Assembly: GCA_030374805.1 (NCBI GenBank)
Contig: JARGSG010000011.1
Coordinates: forward strand, 434,001-498,000
DNA from: Gracilaria gracilis
Lineage: Eukaryota; Rhodophyta; Florideophyceae; Gracilariales; Gracilariaceae
Length of the DNA stretch: 64,000 nt
Reading direction: 5' to 3'
Shown: one piece after another, positions 41,585 to 50,603 of the stretch
Position numbering within the stretch: the first letter of the stretch is position 1
Layout of the letters: every line of letters starts with the position of its first letter
Notes under the pieces: generated by a model
What the model saw: the letters and a program-made list of their open reading frames with translations, nothing else
What the model was told of the DNA's origin: nothing
Databases searched by the model: none
Translations under genes and position numbers: made by a program

Positions 41585-42840
41585 CTATGCAGGACATGGT
41601 GATCCTCTGCCGTGACTTGGGTCGAACAAGTCCGGACGCCTAGAAGCATCAAGAAGCAGGTTGGGAGAAGCAGATGAAGCTTCTCCAGACGTGCGTTCAT
41701 TCACTCTTTGAGATATGTAAGAGGCAAGAATCTGCCCCGCTCGAATGGAATAGTCATCGGAGTTCTTGACAACACTCCAGCCGTTAACATCAATGATGAA
41801 ATGCTGCGAATCGACAGCACGCAGCAGGTCAAATCCGATGACGAACTGGTCGAAAGCGGACGACACTCTTCGACAGATGTGGAGCTCTTGTTCGGATAGA
41901 GTTTCTGGGGTTCTTCTCTCGCGGCCGGCGGAATCTCTCTCAACGATTCCGTCCACGTGAGGAGCTTTCCTGGACTCGGCGTGGTAGTGGTCGCCAACGG
42001 CGTATACCTTTACGTCGGCTCGGTGTAGTGGTTGGAAGAACTGCTCGTAGATAAAGTCACCAGTGTGGCGAATTTTATAGGCATGAGGGTCAAATGATGA
42101 ACTGGCGGTTTTGGACTTTCGGAACATGCGTCGAACACCTCCGCCTTTGTAGTATATATAAACATCTAGATGAAAGCAAAACGCACGCAGGAGTTAAAGA
42201 GGTAGGATGAGGGGTTGGTGAGGTTAGTACAGGATGGCAAGTAGGATGCAACGACATTTGAAAGAGACAAACAGGCAAACAAGAAACTAAAAGGTTGTAC
42301 AGGTTTGCGTTTAAGAAGGCAAGACAGCAGCAACGTACTGTGGTCATCGGCGGCAACGGGCTTTTCTACGAAAGGCTTGTGAATGGTGTACGAGGTTGCA
42401 CGCGCCGGGCTGTGTATAACAAGCGTATCTGGCGTGGTGGGAGACTGGTTCACACAGTCGCCAGCAGAACGCTCAAGGTACACAGCGGGCGGAACAGGAA
42501 CAGCGGCTCGAGAGAGCACATGACGCATGAATCTTCTATCCATCATGAAGCGCTGCATGTGGATGTTGTTGACGAGCACGGGTGAGCGCAAGGCCACATA
42601 CTGCAGCACGGCGTCCAACGGAAAGTCGGAAGAGTGCATGGTGAGCAGGGCGTCCACAAGCGGCCAGCTTTGCACTGGCTTGTTCATACGAACGTCATCC
42701 AGTATCACAATGCGGAAGCGAGGGTCCTCCCGCTGCAGCGAGGACAGAATGGCTCGGATGGGCTTGCGGTCCAGCTTGCGGCGGACGCCAGCGACGCCGA
42801 GAACGATATGACGGCGGGGCGACATTGGGCGGGGCGACAT
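41585..42840 (-). CDS. VIP1: Vip1/PPIP5K inositol-pyrophosphate kinase, kinase domain only, two exons
   Basis: ATP-grasp kinase that forms inositol pyrophosphates (1-position kinase). Exon 1 is 42840-42339, intron 42338-42166 (A|GTACGT donor, ATCTAG acceptor), exon 2 is 42165-41585; 360 residues. Splicing recreates the conserved FVEKPVAADDHNVYIYY. Other family blocks are WPLVDALLTMHSSDFPLD, VKVYAVGDHYHAESRKAP, HVDGIVERDSAGRERR, FDLLRAV and the metal/ATP site IIDVNGWSVVKNSDDY. The protein stops about 40 residues after the kinase domain. The histidine-acid-phosphatase half found in animal, plant and fungal Vip1/PPIP5K is absent, and no such sequence follows downstream before the NELF gene. Confidence 0.87.
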
Positions 42841-43219
42841 TGGGTGAAGCGACGACGGCGGCGAAAACGGGCGGCGACAACGGGCGGCGACAACGGGCGG
42901 CGTGTAGATAGCGTAGGGTGCACGGTAGCTGAGGAAGAACGGTGCGAAACTCGTCAGCGACGTACGTGCGCTGGCGGAGGAGCAACAACCTGCGCTACCG
43001 TTGGTATCTAGAGACGGTGAACGCGGTGCGGCGCAACTTTAAAAATTAATTGGCGCACGTGCCGCGGGCGCCGCCCCGAAGGGGCACTGCGCGCGCCGCA
43101 GATTCGGTGGCGAAGATTCTGCGCATCAAAGCGGCGCATCACACACACGGCGGTGTGTCAGAGATTCACAGCGCATCGCATCAACGCGCCGCGCCGCATC
43201 GTTTGGGTGTGGCCGCTCC
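42841..43219. other. GC-rich divergent promoter region
   Basis: Lies between the Vip1 (minus) and DUF2237 (plus) starts. Short tandem units AACGGGCGGCGAC (about three copies, 42876-42903). No gene seen. Confidence 0.5.
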
Positions 43220-43759
43220 ATGCTGCTGTTCGCCGCGCGCCGCCCATCCGCCAGCGCGCGACTGGCCGCCGCCGCGCGCTCCCGCTGCACGCCGGCCGTG
43301 TGTTCGACGCAACCGCCCGAGCGCGCGCAGCGCGGCGGCGCCGACGACTACGTGGCGCGCGTGAAGCGCACACACATGGCGGCGGCGCGCTCCGACGCGG
43401 CGCTCAACGTGCTGGGCGAGCAGCTGCAGCTGTGCTGCGGCGCGCCGCTGACGGGCTTCTACCGCGACGGCTTCTGCCACACGGGGCCGCGCGACGCGGG
43501 CAGACACACGGTGTGCGCCGTGGTCACCGAGCGCTTCCTGCTGTTCTCGCGCGCGCGCGGCAACGACTTGATGACGGCCGCGCCGCACGCGCGCTTCCCG
43601 GGGCTGCGCGACGGCGATCGCTGGTGCCTGTGCGTGAGCCGATGGAAGGAGGCGTTGCACGCGGGTGTGGCGCCGCCAGTAGTGCTGGCGGCGACGCACC
43701 GCGCCGCGCTGGAGGTGGTTTCTATCGAGCAGCTGCGCGCGCACGCGGTGGACGGCTGA
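43220..43759 (+). CDS. DUF2237 family protein
   Basis: 179 residues. The family domain begins at about residue 57 and is nearly complete: NVLGEQLQLCCGAPLTGFYR, DGFCHTGPRDAGRHTVCAVV, FLLFSRARGNDLMT, FPGLRDGDRWCLCVSRWKEA and VVLAATHRAALEVVS. Conserved Cys and Asp residues suggest a metal or ligand site, but no activity is known. The N-terminal 50 residues are Arg/Ala/Ser-rich and acid-poor, fitting an organelle transit peptide; Met at 43376 is an alternative cytosolic start. Local GC content is very high. Confidence 0.85.
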   Translation: MLLFAARRPSASARLAAAARSRCTPAVCSTQPPERAQRGGADDYVARVKRTHMAAARSDAALNVLGEQLQLCCGAPLTGFYRDGFCHTGPRDAGRHTVCAVVTERFLLFSRARGNDLMTAAPHARFPGLRDGDRWCLCVSRWKEALHAGVAPPVVLAATHRAALEVVSIEQLRAHAVDG

Positions 43760-44241
43760 TGAGCGGCGCGCCGATAGCAACGTTGCGCGCCAAGTTAGGG
43801 CAACGTCACCGCGCGGACAGTTTGTCTGGTAAAGACGCGCGCTTGATTCACTTGTTCCACGCGCATCGCCGCCGTTGACTGTTGAAGGCGGCGCGCGCCG
43901 TCGATGAATCGCGTGCGCAGATATTTTGCGCCGCTGCACGCGCCCAATCGGCAAGCGCCACAGCGCCGAGCCGTTTGCAACTGAATTGCACGCGCGAGCG
44001 CCACCCAATCGCAGCGCGCGCTCGCGCTATTGCCCCGTTCCACGTTTCCGCCGCGCTCCATTTCCATTGTCGGTATTAGCTGCCATCTACCTCCGCCTCG
44101 CTCTCGTCCGCTTCCTTCGCCCACTTCTCTTCTCGCCAACCTCCCCTCCCCCTCCCACTCCCACTCCCCTCCGTCTGCCCCCACACTCTCCCTTTCCGCC
44201 AATTGTTCTGCTCGATTCGCTCCACTTCCTCTCCTACCACG
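43760..44241. other. Intergenic; CT-rich leader of the CBM48 gene
   Basis: No gene. From about 44090 to 44241 the plus strand is strongly C/T-rich (CTCCCCTCCCCCTCCC-like), probably the 5' leader of the next gene. Confidence 0.5.
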
Positions 44242-44802
44242 ATGGGCAAATCTGCTGCCAAGCCTGCCGCCACCTCCACCGCCCACGACCGCAATACCAC
44301 CCCGAAGAAGCGCGTCGACAAGGTCGTCACTGCCAAGCCTGTCACTGCCAAGCCTGTCACCAATGGATCCAAGCCCAGCCCCAAGATAGACCTCAAGCCA
44401 TCCAAGCCGGTGCAGCACACAATCAACGCCATTGACCACCAAGTGGCCAAGGAAAACGTTGCCAATGATGTCAACATGCCCTCCACCAAAACACAGCCCG
44501 CTGACAAGCAGCTTCAATCTGCTCCCACCCCGCTGCCTGTCGCACCTGCCGACGCCGACCAAAAAGTCACACTAGAGTGGACCCCACATATGGGATCAAA
44601 AGTCTTCATTACTGGTTCTTTCTGCGACTGGAACGAACAGCATCCGGTCACCGCCGATGACGGCTCCTATAAAGTCACTCTGGATCTGCCCCCAGGAAAG
44701 CATTTGTACAAATTCGTCGTCGACGGCCAGTGGTTCTATGACATTACTCAACCGACCGAAACTGACGCCGAGGGTAACGTCAACAATATCCTCACTGTCT
44801 AA
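44242..44802 (+). CDS. Free-standing CBM48 (AMPK-beta-like glycogen/starch-binding) protein
   Basis: 186 residues from ATG 44242. The first 105 residues are a disordered Lys/Pro/Thr/Ala-rich tail with a repeated TAKPVTAKPVT unit. The last 80 are a CBM48 domain: VTLEWTPHMGSKVFITGSFC, DWNEQHPV, DLPPGKHLYKFVVDGQW, then NVNNILTV. The conserved carbohydrate-contact Trp and Lys (DWNE, YKFVVDGQW) are present. AMPK-beta and SNF1-beta subunits carry this domain before a C-terminal complex-binding region, which is absent here, so it may be a separate polyglucan-binding protein rather than a kinase subunit. Confidence 0.85.
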   Translation: MGKSAAKPAATSTAHDRNTTPKKRVDKVVTAKPVTAKPVTNGSKPSPKIDLKPSKPVQHTINAIDHQVAKENVANDVNMPSTKTQPADKQLQSAPTPLPVAPADADQKVTLEWTPHMGSKVFITGSFCDWNEQHPVTADDGSYKVTLDLPPGKHLYKFVVDGQWFYDITQPTETDAEGNVNNILTV

Positions 44803-45060
44803 TATCTATTCCCTCTGTCACCGCCGCATGTTTTCCCGCACCCTTATGTATGCTACCCTTTGGTTCTTTACTATCTGCACTTGTACTTGCCAGTGGTACG
44901 CCGCCCTTCGCCTCGTACGGTACATTAGTATTTGTTTCAGTGTATGTTTTTCACCCAATTCTTTTATTGCCCACAACTAAAGAAACATCGGCCTCAAGAC
45001 ACGTCTTTGCTTTGCCCAACATTCCAAGAAACCGTGCATCAACTGCCTTTGCACAAATCA

Positions 45061-46349
45061 TCATCTCTGTGGCGCCTCGTCCAACAGCGAAACAATGTAC
45101 CTCGCACCGGCACGGAACACATCCCTATCAAAACGCGCACATCGCAAAAAAGTAAACAACCTCAGTCAGCAAACTCACTCTGCACACTCAAACAAAAGGG
45201 AAAACAGCAGCCAACGTACGGAGGAGTACCATGTCCCTGCTTTCCCACACTGCACAAAAGAGGTAAACACACCGATGCGTCAGACGATTCGCCACTAAAT
45301 TGCGCCGCATCTATATCCCAACAAGGTGAAACGTACCTGCAGTACATGATGAACTCATGTGGTGGCGACCGTACCCCATTCTGCACGGAACGTTCCGCCA
45401 ACAGGTGTACAAATTCAAACGCATTCTTCGTGCCTACCCGAGTGTCCGAGTTTCCCATATAGAAACGCAAAGGGATGCACATCAACCCCCTGACAACGCA
45501 ATCGTCAAGCAAGGACGCTCGCTGGATCTTCTGCTGCGCACGTTCTGAGAATATGTCAATGTCAGCAAATTCCTCGAGATAGTGAAGCACAGTTACCGGC
45601 GCGAATCCAACGCATGCTTGCACGTTTTCGTTCGCCGCGGCGATGTGAGCGGCTAGAAGACCCCCGCGACTTAGTCCAGCCACGTAAATTCGCTTGCTGG
45701 TTATGAAGCCAGAGTGGATGAACTTGTCGAGAGCGGCATTAACTTTGCGTACAAACCCCGATACCAGATCGCCACCAGCCTTGTACGTGTCGGCCCACTT
45801 CTCGAACGCACTCTCGTTTTCCATCAGGTCAGAGGTATGGAAAGGCAGCGTGACTGAAAACACGCGAAACGCGGACTGCGCAGACGGACTAAGGAAATGC
45901 ACAAACTGGTTGAAGGGATCAAGCTCCAGAGACTGCTCCGCGGTTAAGGAGAAGTAAATGATGGCCGGAAGTGGTCCGTATTCCAAAGGTGGTCCAGCAT
46001 ATCTCCAATCGCTGTGATGCGGAACTGGGTTGCTGGTGACAACTTGCGAGCTGGATGACTGTGTGCCGTTTCCGACAGGCGACCGACGTCGAAGATCAGC
46101 GTTTGAAAGAGATTTTCGGGTGGATTCTGCAATAGCTGGATTCTGTTGGCATGAAATGCTTGTCGGCCGGGAACGTGTACTCGTCCTGTTCCTCGACACA
46201 TGAGTGGTTGTGCGAAAGGCTGGCGGTGCGCAGAAAGATGGCGTGGTTGAGTCCATTTCGCACAGCTGACGTGTTTTGGAAGAGAAGCAGCGGCTTTGGG
46301 CGACGTGATAGGGAAGAGGGAGCAATGATACACGAGTTGTCGTGTACAT
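45061..46349 (-). CDS. Alpha/beta hydrolase, three exons
   Basis: 368 residues. Exon 1 is 46349-45337 (CAG|GTACGT donor), intron 45336-45250 (TTTTGTGCAG acceptor), exon 2 is 45249-45220 (only 30 nt), intron 45219-45125 (GTACGT to GATAG), exon 3 is 45124-45061. Splicing keeps the frame and yields GKQGHGTPPDVFRAGARYI, where the His of GHGTP is the probable catalytic base. The nucleophile Ser is in VAGLSRGGLLA; the acid is probably in YMGNSDTRVG. The Met at 46349 follows a stretch with only a TTG start. The first 35 residues look like an organelle targeting peptide. It resembles prolyl-oligopeptidase-type hydrolases of unknown substrate. Confidence 0.78.
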
Positions 46350-46732
46350 GACGCCGTTTTCGGGCACTGTTGAGAACACGGCGCGCAACGCGCAGGAGCA
46401 ATAGCTTTAGTCAATAAGTCGGATTGAAATGGACGCTGTGATCTACAGAGTGTGTAGTATCATAAAGGTTGGAGACGGTCTCGCATCGAACAGGGAACAA
46501 ATGGACATTGCTCGCGTGCGCATTGCTCCCTCCTCATCGCGCCATGACGCGTTGAGGTTGGAGAGTGTCAACGCGAGTGTCAACGCGAGTGTCAACAGAG
46601 AAACGATGACCGAACACGTTACACACTGGTCCAAAATTTGTTAACGCCAAACTAAAAAATGAATTGGGCTGTTTTGGCGCCAAAATTATCTTACCTTCGT
46701 TTCGCCTCGGTTGCTATCAAGCGAACGAAGCG
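46350..46732. other. Bidirectional promoter region
   Basis: 383 bp between the hydrolase start (minus) and the BRCT-protein start (plus). It contains a 12-bp tandem repeat, GAGTGTCAACGC (about 2.8 copies, 46563-46596). Confidence 0.55.
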
Positions 46733-49015
46733 ATGAAGGGTCACCTGCGGGGCGACAAACTGCGCCTCCTATCCGATGGGGCCCAGGTCATCGCCCGCTC
46801 CCTGTTCGTTCCATCGTCGCAGCTCTCGCCCGGCATCGTCTTTGTGGACGCCCGAAACGCACACTTTCTCTCGCCCGCTCTACTGCCAGCCATTGCTGCG
46901 CGAGTCACCATGAGCGCGGCTGTGCGCGCTTCACTCACTTCCTTTCAGAGCGGCCGCAAGTCATCTATGCTCTCCCGAAAGCGCCAGCGACCGCCGCCTC
47001 TGCAGGGATGCAGTGTCTGCGTCACTGATTTTGGAGACGATGATACTGTCCATATTGCGGCGCAGATTCGCCGGATGGGTGGTGAATTCAGTGATGACTT
47101 GCGTCCAAAAACCACGCACTTGGTGTGTGAGAGTGCTGGTTCTTTGATGCATCGCGCAGTCTGTCAACGAAACAGTAGAGCGGGTGTCAAGCCTATCGCC
47201 ATTGTTCGTCAGTCTTGGTTGCAAAGTTGTGAGACCGCGTCCATGTTTATAAACTGCTCGCCTCACGTGCTGCTGCCGTTGGCGGGCATGATTCTGTGTT
47301 CCACTGGCTTCGATCGCGATGAGAGGGATGACATATCCAAGACCGCCGTTTCGCTTGGAGCTTCCTATTCCAAGTCTCTCTCCGCAGAGTGCACCCATCT
47401 CATCTGCAGGGCTCCCACCGGTGACAAGTACAACTTTGCAAAGGAAGTTCCACACATGTTCATCGTGCGTTTACCATGGCTGGAACAATGTGCGAAGCTC
47501 AACTTGCTTGTGGACGAGAGTCGTTTCACACTGGATACGGAGGATGCACGAGAAGCAACCACTTGCTCTGGAACAGAGGTCCCCACCAGCATGGCCACCA
47601 GTAGCGTTACCAACTCGTCGCACGTCAAAGATCATGCGTCCTTTACCAAGTGGCAGCATGCCGCCCCAGCCAATGTTTTGGACGCCGCCACTCTTTATCT
47701 CACTGAGAGCCCGCTTCGTGATAATGACAAGCACGCTCCGTTACGAGCAAAAGCGCTGCGGCTTGCGAATCTGGGTGGTGCGTCCATTTCGAGTGAGCTA
47801 ACAGACTTTGTCAACTATATTGTCGTTGTTCGCATGCCTATCGCGCCGTCGAAGATACAGCTAATTCGCGAAGCACAAGAACATGGTACAATCGCCACCA
47901 CTCTCGAATGGCTTGAAGATTGCATCTTGCAACAAAAACTGTTGGACACTGCCAAGTATCAAGTACCGCAACTGATGGAGGTTCCAATGGCAGAATCTTC
48001 ACAGCCTAGCAGTCAGGCACAAATCATAACCTCTTCTACGTTTCTTGGGTTGCGTGTGGCTGTAGGACCGCTCGCCGTTCGTGATGCTTCAACAGCATAC
48101 AGTGTCTGTTCGCAGCTGTCTTCAGGGCGCGGGAAGATCCTCGCACATGACGCCGCGGGATACGTGACGAGCGGGAGCCCGACGCATGTGCTGTGTGGAC
48201 ACAATGTGACTTCGAGGGAACTGGAGGCTATCAAAGATGCGCAAAGCAGAAACTCGAGGGTTCTGAAGGTGACGCAGTTTTGGGTTGACATGTGTGTGAA
48301 GGCAGAGGGCTTGTTGCCAGTTTCTGTATGCGCGTTATTCGGTCCAGTGCCTTACGAAACTCCGTTGCAGGACTTTACCGCGCAGAAAATTATGTTATCA
48401 ATCAGTGGTTTTCAAAACTCGCGCGAACGAGACTGGAATCGACGACGAGAGGTGCTGAAAAGACTGGCTGTGCTGCTGGGAGCCAAGTGCAGCGAGCGCA
48501 TGCGTAGGCGACAGACGAATTATCTGATTGCTGACGGTCGGAGCGAGGACAGTGAGAAGGTGCTCAAGGCACGGGAGTGGGGCATCAAAGTGGTGACGCA
48601 TGAGTGGCTGCTCGCTTGCGCACGGGCCGGGAAGGTCGTTGGAGCTGAAGGGTATGCACTGGGAACGGAGGTGACGCCCACGCGTTCACCCGCGTCGAAG
48701 ACGGGCGCAGCGCACAGTGACTCGAAGACAAAGGGCAGAGTCGAGATGCGGGACGCGGAGGCTATCAACCTGTTTCAGAAGCTCACGGAGAAGTTTGACA
48801 GAGAGGCTGCGGAGGGCGGGGAGACAGCGGGTGATGAAGGGGTGGAGGAGAATATTCGCTTCACTCGACGATCTAGGTCGACGAGTAGGGAGCATATGGA
48901 TGACGAACGGTCTTGGAGCATGGATGCGAGTCAGAGTCAGGTGATTGTGCACCGGGACCTGACACCGCCACCTTCGCCAACGCAGCGTGTGAAACGCGCG
49001 CGACAGACGCTGTGA
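46733..49015 (+). CDS. Five-BRCT protein (TopBP1/Dpb11-like)
   Basis: 760 residues, intronless, from ATG 46733. Five BRCT repeats can be picked out by their hydrophobic-GG and terminal W-x3-C patterns: about residues 90-168 (AQIRRMGGEF ... QSWLQSC), 180-260 (LPLAGMILCSTGF ... LPWLEQC), 335-410 (LANLGGASI ... LEWLEDC), 420-515 (QFWVDMC) and 540-625 (HEWLLAC). The tail is Arg/Ser-rich and ends SPTQRVKRARQTL, a likely nuclear localisation signal. BRCT pairs bind phosphoserine peptides. The layout resembles TopBP1/Dpb11/Rad4, which connect replication initiation with ATR checkpoint signalling, but orthology is inferred from architecture only. Confidence 0.82.
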   Translation: MKGHLRGDKLRLLSDGAQVIARSLFVPSSQLSPGIVFVDARNAHFLSPALLPAIAARVTMSAAVRASLTSFQSGRKSSMLSRKRQRPPPLQGCSVCVTDFGDDDTVHIAAQIRRMGGEFSDDLRPKTTHLVCESAGSLMHRAVCQRNSRAGVKPIAIVRQSWLQSCETASMFINCSPHVLLPLAGMILCSTGFDRDERDDISKTAVSLGASYSKSLSAECTHLICRAPTGDKYNFAKEVPHMFIVRLPWLEQCAKLNLLVDESRFTLDTEDAREATTCSGTEVPTSMATSSVTNSSHVKDHASFTKWQHAAPANVLDAATLYLTESPLRDNDKHAPLRAKALRLANLGGASISSELTDFVNYIVVVRMPIAPSKIQLIREAQEHGTIATTLEWLEDCILQQKLLDTAKYQVPQLMEVPMAESSQPSSQAQIITSSTFLGLRVAVGPLAVRDASTAYSVCSQLSSGRGKILAHDAAGYVTSGSPTHVLCGHNVTSRELEAIKDAQSRNSRVLKVTQFWVDMCVKAEGLLPVSVCALFGPVPYETPLQDFTAQKIMLSISGFQNSRERDWNRRREVLKRLAVLLGAKCSERMRRRQTNYLIADGRSEDSEKVLKAREWGIKVVTHEWLLACARAGKVVGAEGYALGTEVTPTRSPASKTGAAHSDSKTKGRVEMRDAEAINLFQKLTEKFDREAAEGGETAGDEGVEENIRFTRRSRSTSREHMDDERSWSMDASQSQVIVHRDLTPPPSPTQRVKRARQTL

Positions 49016-49397
49016 GAGTAGAAGTGTTAAGTATTATTTAGTAGAGTAACATGACATTGTGCTGAGGGCAGGGTGCCTTGTGGCTCTGCAGGAGCGTGTC
49101 GTGGACGGGAGAGAAACGGCGGGTATCATAAAGGGAAGAGGAACGGAGCGGAACGCCGTGGCGCGCATGTCACACAGTGCGCGTGATGCAAATTCGGAGC
49201 TCATAAAAAATCTGCACACATCTCGCGCCGTCGACCGCGCTCATCGCCAAAAACCGCCACCTTCGAGACGCGCCGACCACCTGGCGCTTCTTCCACCACA
49301 CCGTTGCTCGCTTCCGACTAGAATCTGCCCAACGTTCCGTCATTGGTCTCACAACCGTTGCTGTGCAGAGACGGAACCCTACGCTATCTTATACGCT
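49016..49397. other. Intergenic / leader
   Basis: No gene recognised; upstream region of the next hydrolase. Confidence 0.4.
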
Positions 49398-50525
49398 ATG
49401 CATTTGCTCTTTGTATCTCCGTTGAGTCTTCTTTTCCTCCGTCGTCAACATCGACATGCCCTTCACCTCGGCATCACCCCCCCAACAGCAGCGCCTGTCC
49501 TCGTCTCCACGCCAAAATCCCGTCGCGCCAAAATGACACTCAGCACCACCGAGCAATCTTCGTCCAAGAAGAGCATCGCCCCTGCGCAAGTCGATGGTTC
49601 GTTTGCTGAGGTTGACGGCCTACAGGTCTACTACACACGTTCCGAACCGCAAAATGACTCGCATGCTCTCCCACTCCACCTGTGCATCCACGGCTTTGGC
49701 GCCTCTTCTTTTTCGTTTTCGCCGCTCATCGAGTCGTTGCACTCCCCCTATGATCCGCCTGTCGTCGCGTACGACGCGCCTGCTTTCGGCTTCACGTCGC
49801 GTCCCAGCAAGCTCCACTTCTACACCCCTGGCTTCTCGGCGCGCATTGCGTCGTCGCTTGCGACGGCATTCTCGCCCACACGCAGGTACGTCGTCATGGC
49901 GCATAGCATGGGCGCGCTGGCGGCTTGTCGCTTGCTCTTGAAGGAGCCTTCTCGTATTGCGGCTGTTGTTCTGGTTGCGCCGGCTATTTTGCCCGGTAGT
50001 CATCTTCCGGCGTGGTTGCAGCGCGGCCTGCGCATTTTCTCTGTCGTGTTGGTTAGTCTTACTGTGGCGTTGGCCAGTCTACTCGCTCCAATACTGGCAA
50101 TCATTCTACGAGTCGCTCTTCGTCCCGAGGGCGTCTGGCGCTCTGCGCTGCGCCTTGCGCGACATCCGACGCGAAAGCTGCCGGATGAGATCGTTGAGGG
50201 GTATCGTTTGCCGCTGGGGGCTCCCAGCTGGGAACGCGGGATCATCAATTTCTCGAGGGCCACTCTGATGGAGAGGGCGAAGGCGCTGAACACCGCTGAG
50301 GATTTTGTGAAGATGATCGGTGAATTAAGTTACTGTCCGCGAATTCTTATTGTGCATGGCGAAAGTGATGCGTTGGTACCGCTCGCGAACTCGCGAACTC
50401 TTGCTGAGGGCTTCGGTGCAAAACTTGAGGTAATGAAACGCTGCGGTCATGTACCGCATGAAGAGGCTCCCGTCGAGTTTTCCGACATTGTGTACGACTT
50501 TTTGCACGACGCGGATGTTTTGTAA
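49398..50525 (+). CDS. Alpha/beta hydrolase (epoxide-hydrolase/esterase-like fold)
   Basis: 375 residues from ATG 49398, or 330 from ATG 49533. The longer form starts MHLLFVSPLSLLFLRRQ, hydrophobic then basic, which may be a signal or transit peptide; both starts are plausible. The fold is clear: oxyanion motif CIHGFGASSFSF, nucleophile elbow VMAHSMGALAA (Ser), acid in VHGESDALVP and catalytic His in KRCGHVPHEE. A hydrophobic stretch in the lid (VVLVSLTVALASLLAPILAI) could be a membrane helix. The substrate is unknown. Its 3' end faces that of TOP6B 78 bp away. Confidence 0.82.
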   Translation: MHLLFVSPLSLLFLRRQHRHALHLGITPPTAAPVLVSTPKSRRAKMTLSTTEQSSSKKSIAPAQVDGSFAEVDGLQVYYTRSEPQNDSHALPLHLCIHGFGASSFSFSPLIESLHSPYDPPVVAYDAPAFGFTSRPSKLHFYTPGFSARIASSLATAFSPTRRYVVMAHSMGALAACRLLLKEPSRIAAVVLVAPAILPGSHLPAWLQRGLRIFSVVLVSLTVALASLLAPILAIILRVALRPEGVWRSALRLARHPTRKLPDEIVEGYRLPLGAPSWERGIINFSRATLMERAKALNTAEDFVKMIGELSYCPRILIVHGESDALVPLANSRTLAEGFGAKLEVMKRCGHVPHEEAPVEFSDIVYDFLHDADVL

Positions 50526-50603
50526 TTATGGTATATACACAGACTCGGGGGATGATCACTCTTTGTATCAACTCACAGCACAAAACGGACCATTGTGCTC
50601 GAC

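Noticed and set aside
44203-44241. Upstream extension of the CBM48 gene to a TTG codon
   Set aside because: A good ATG context exists at 44242 and the extension is only leader sequence.
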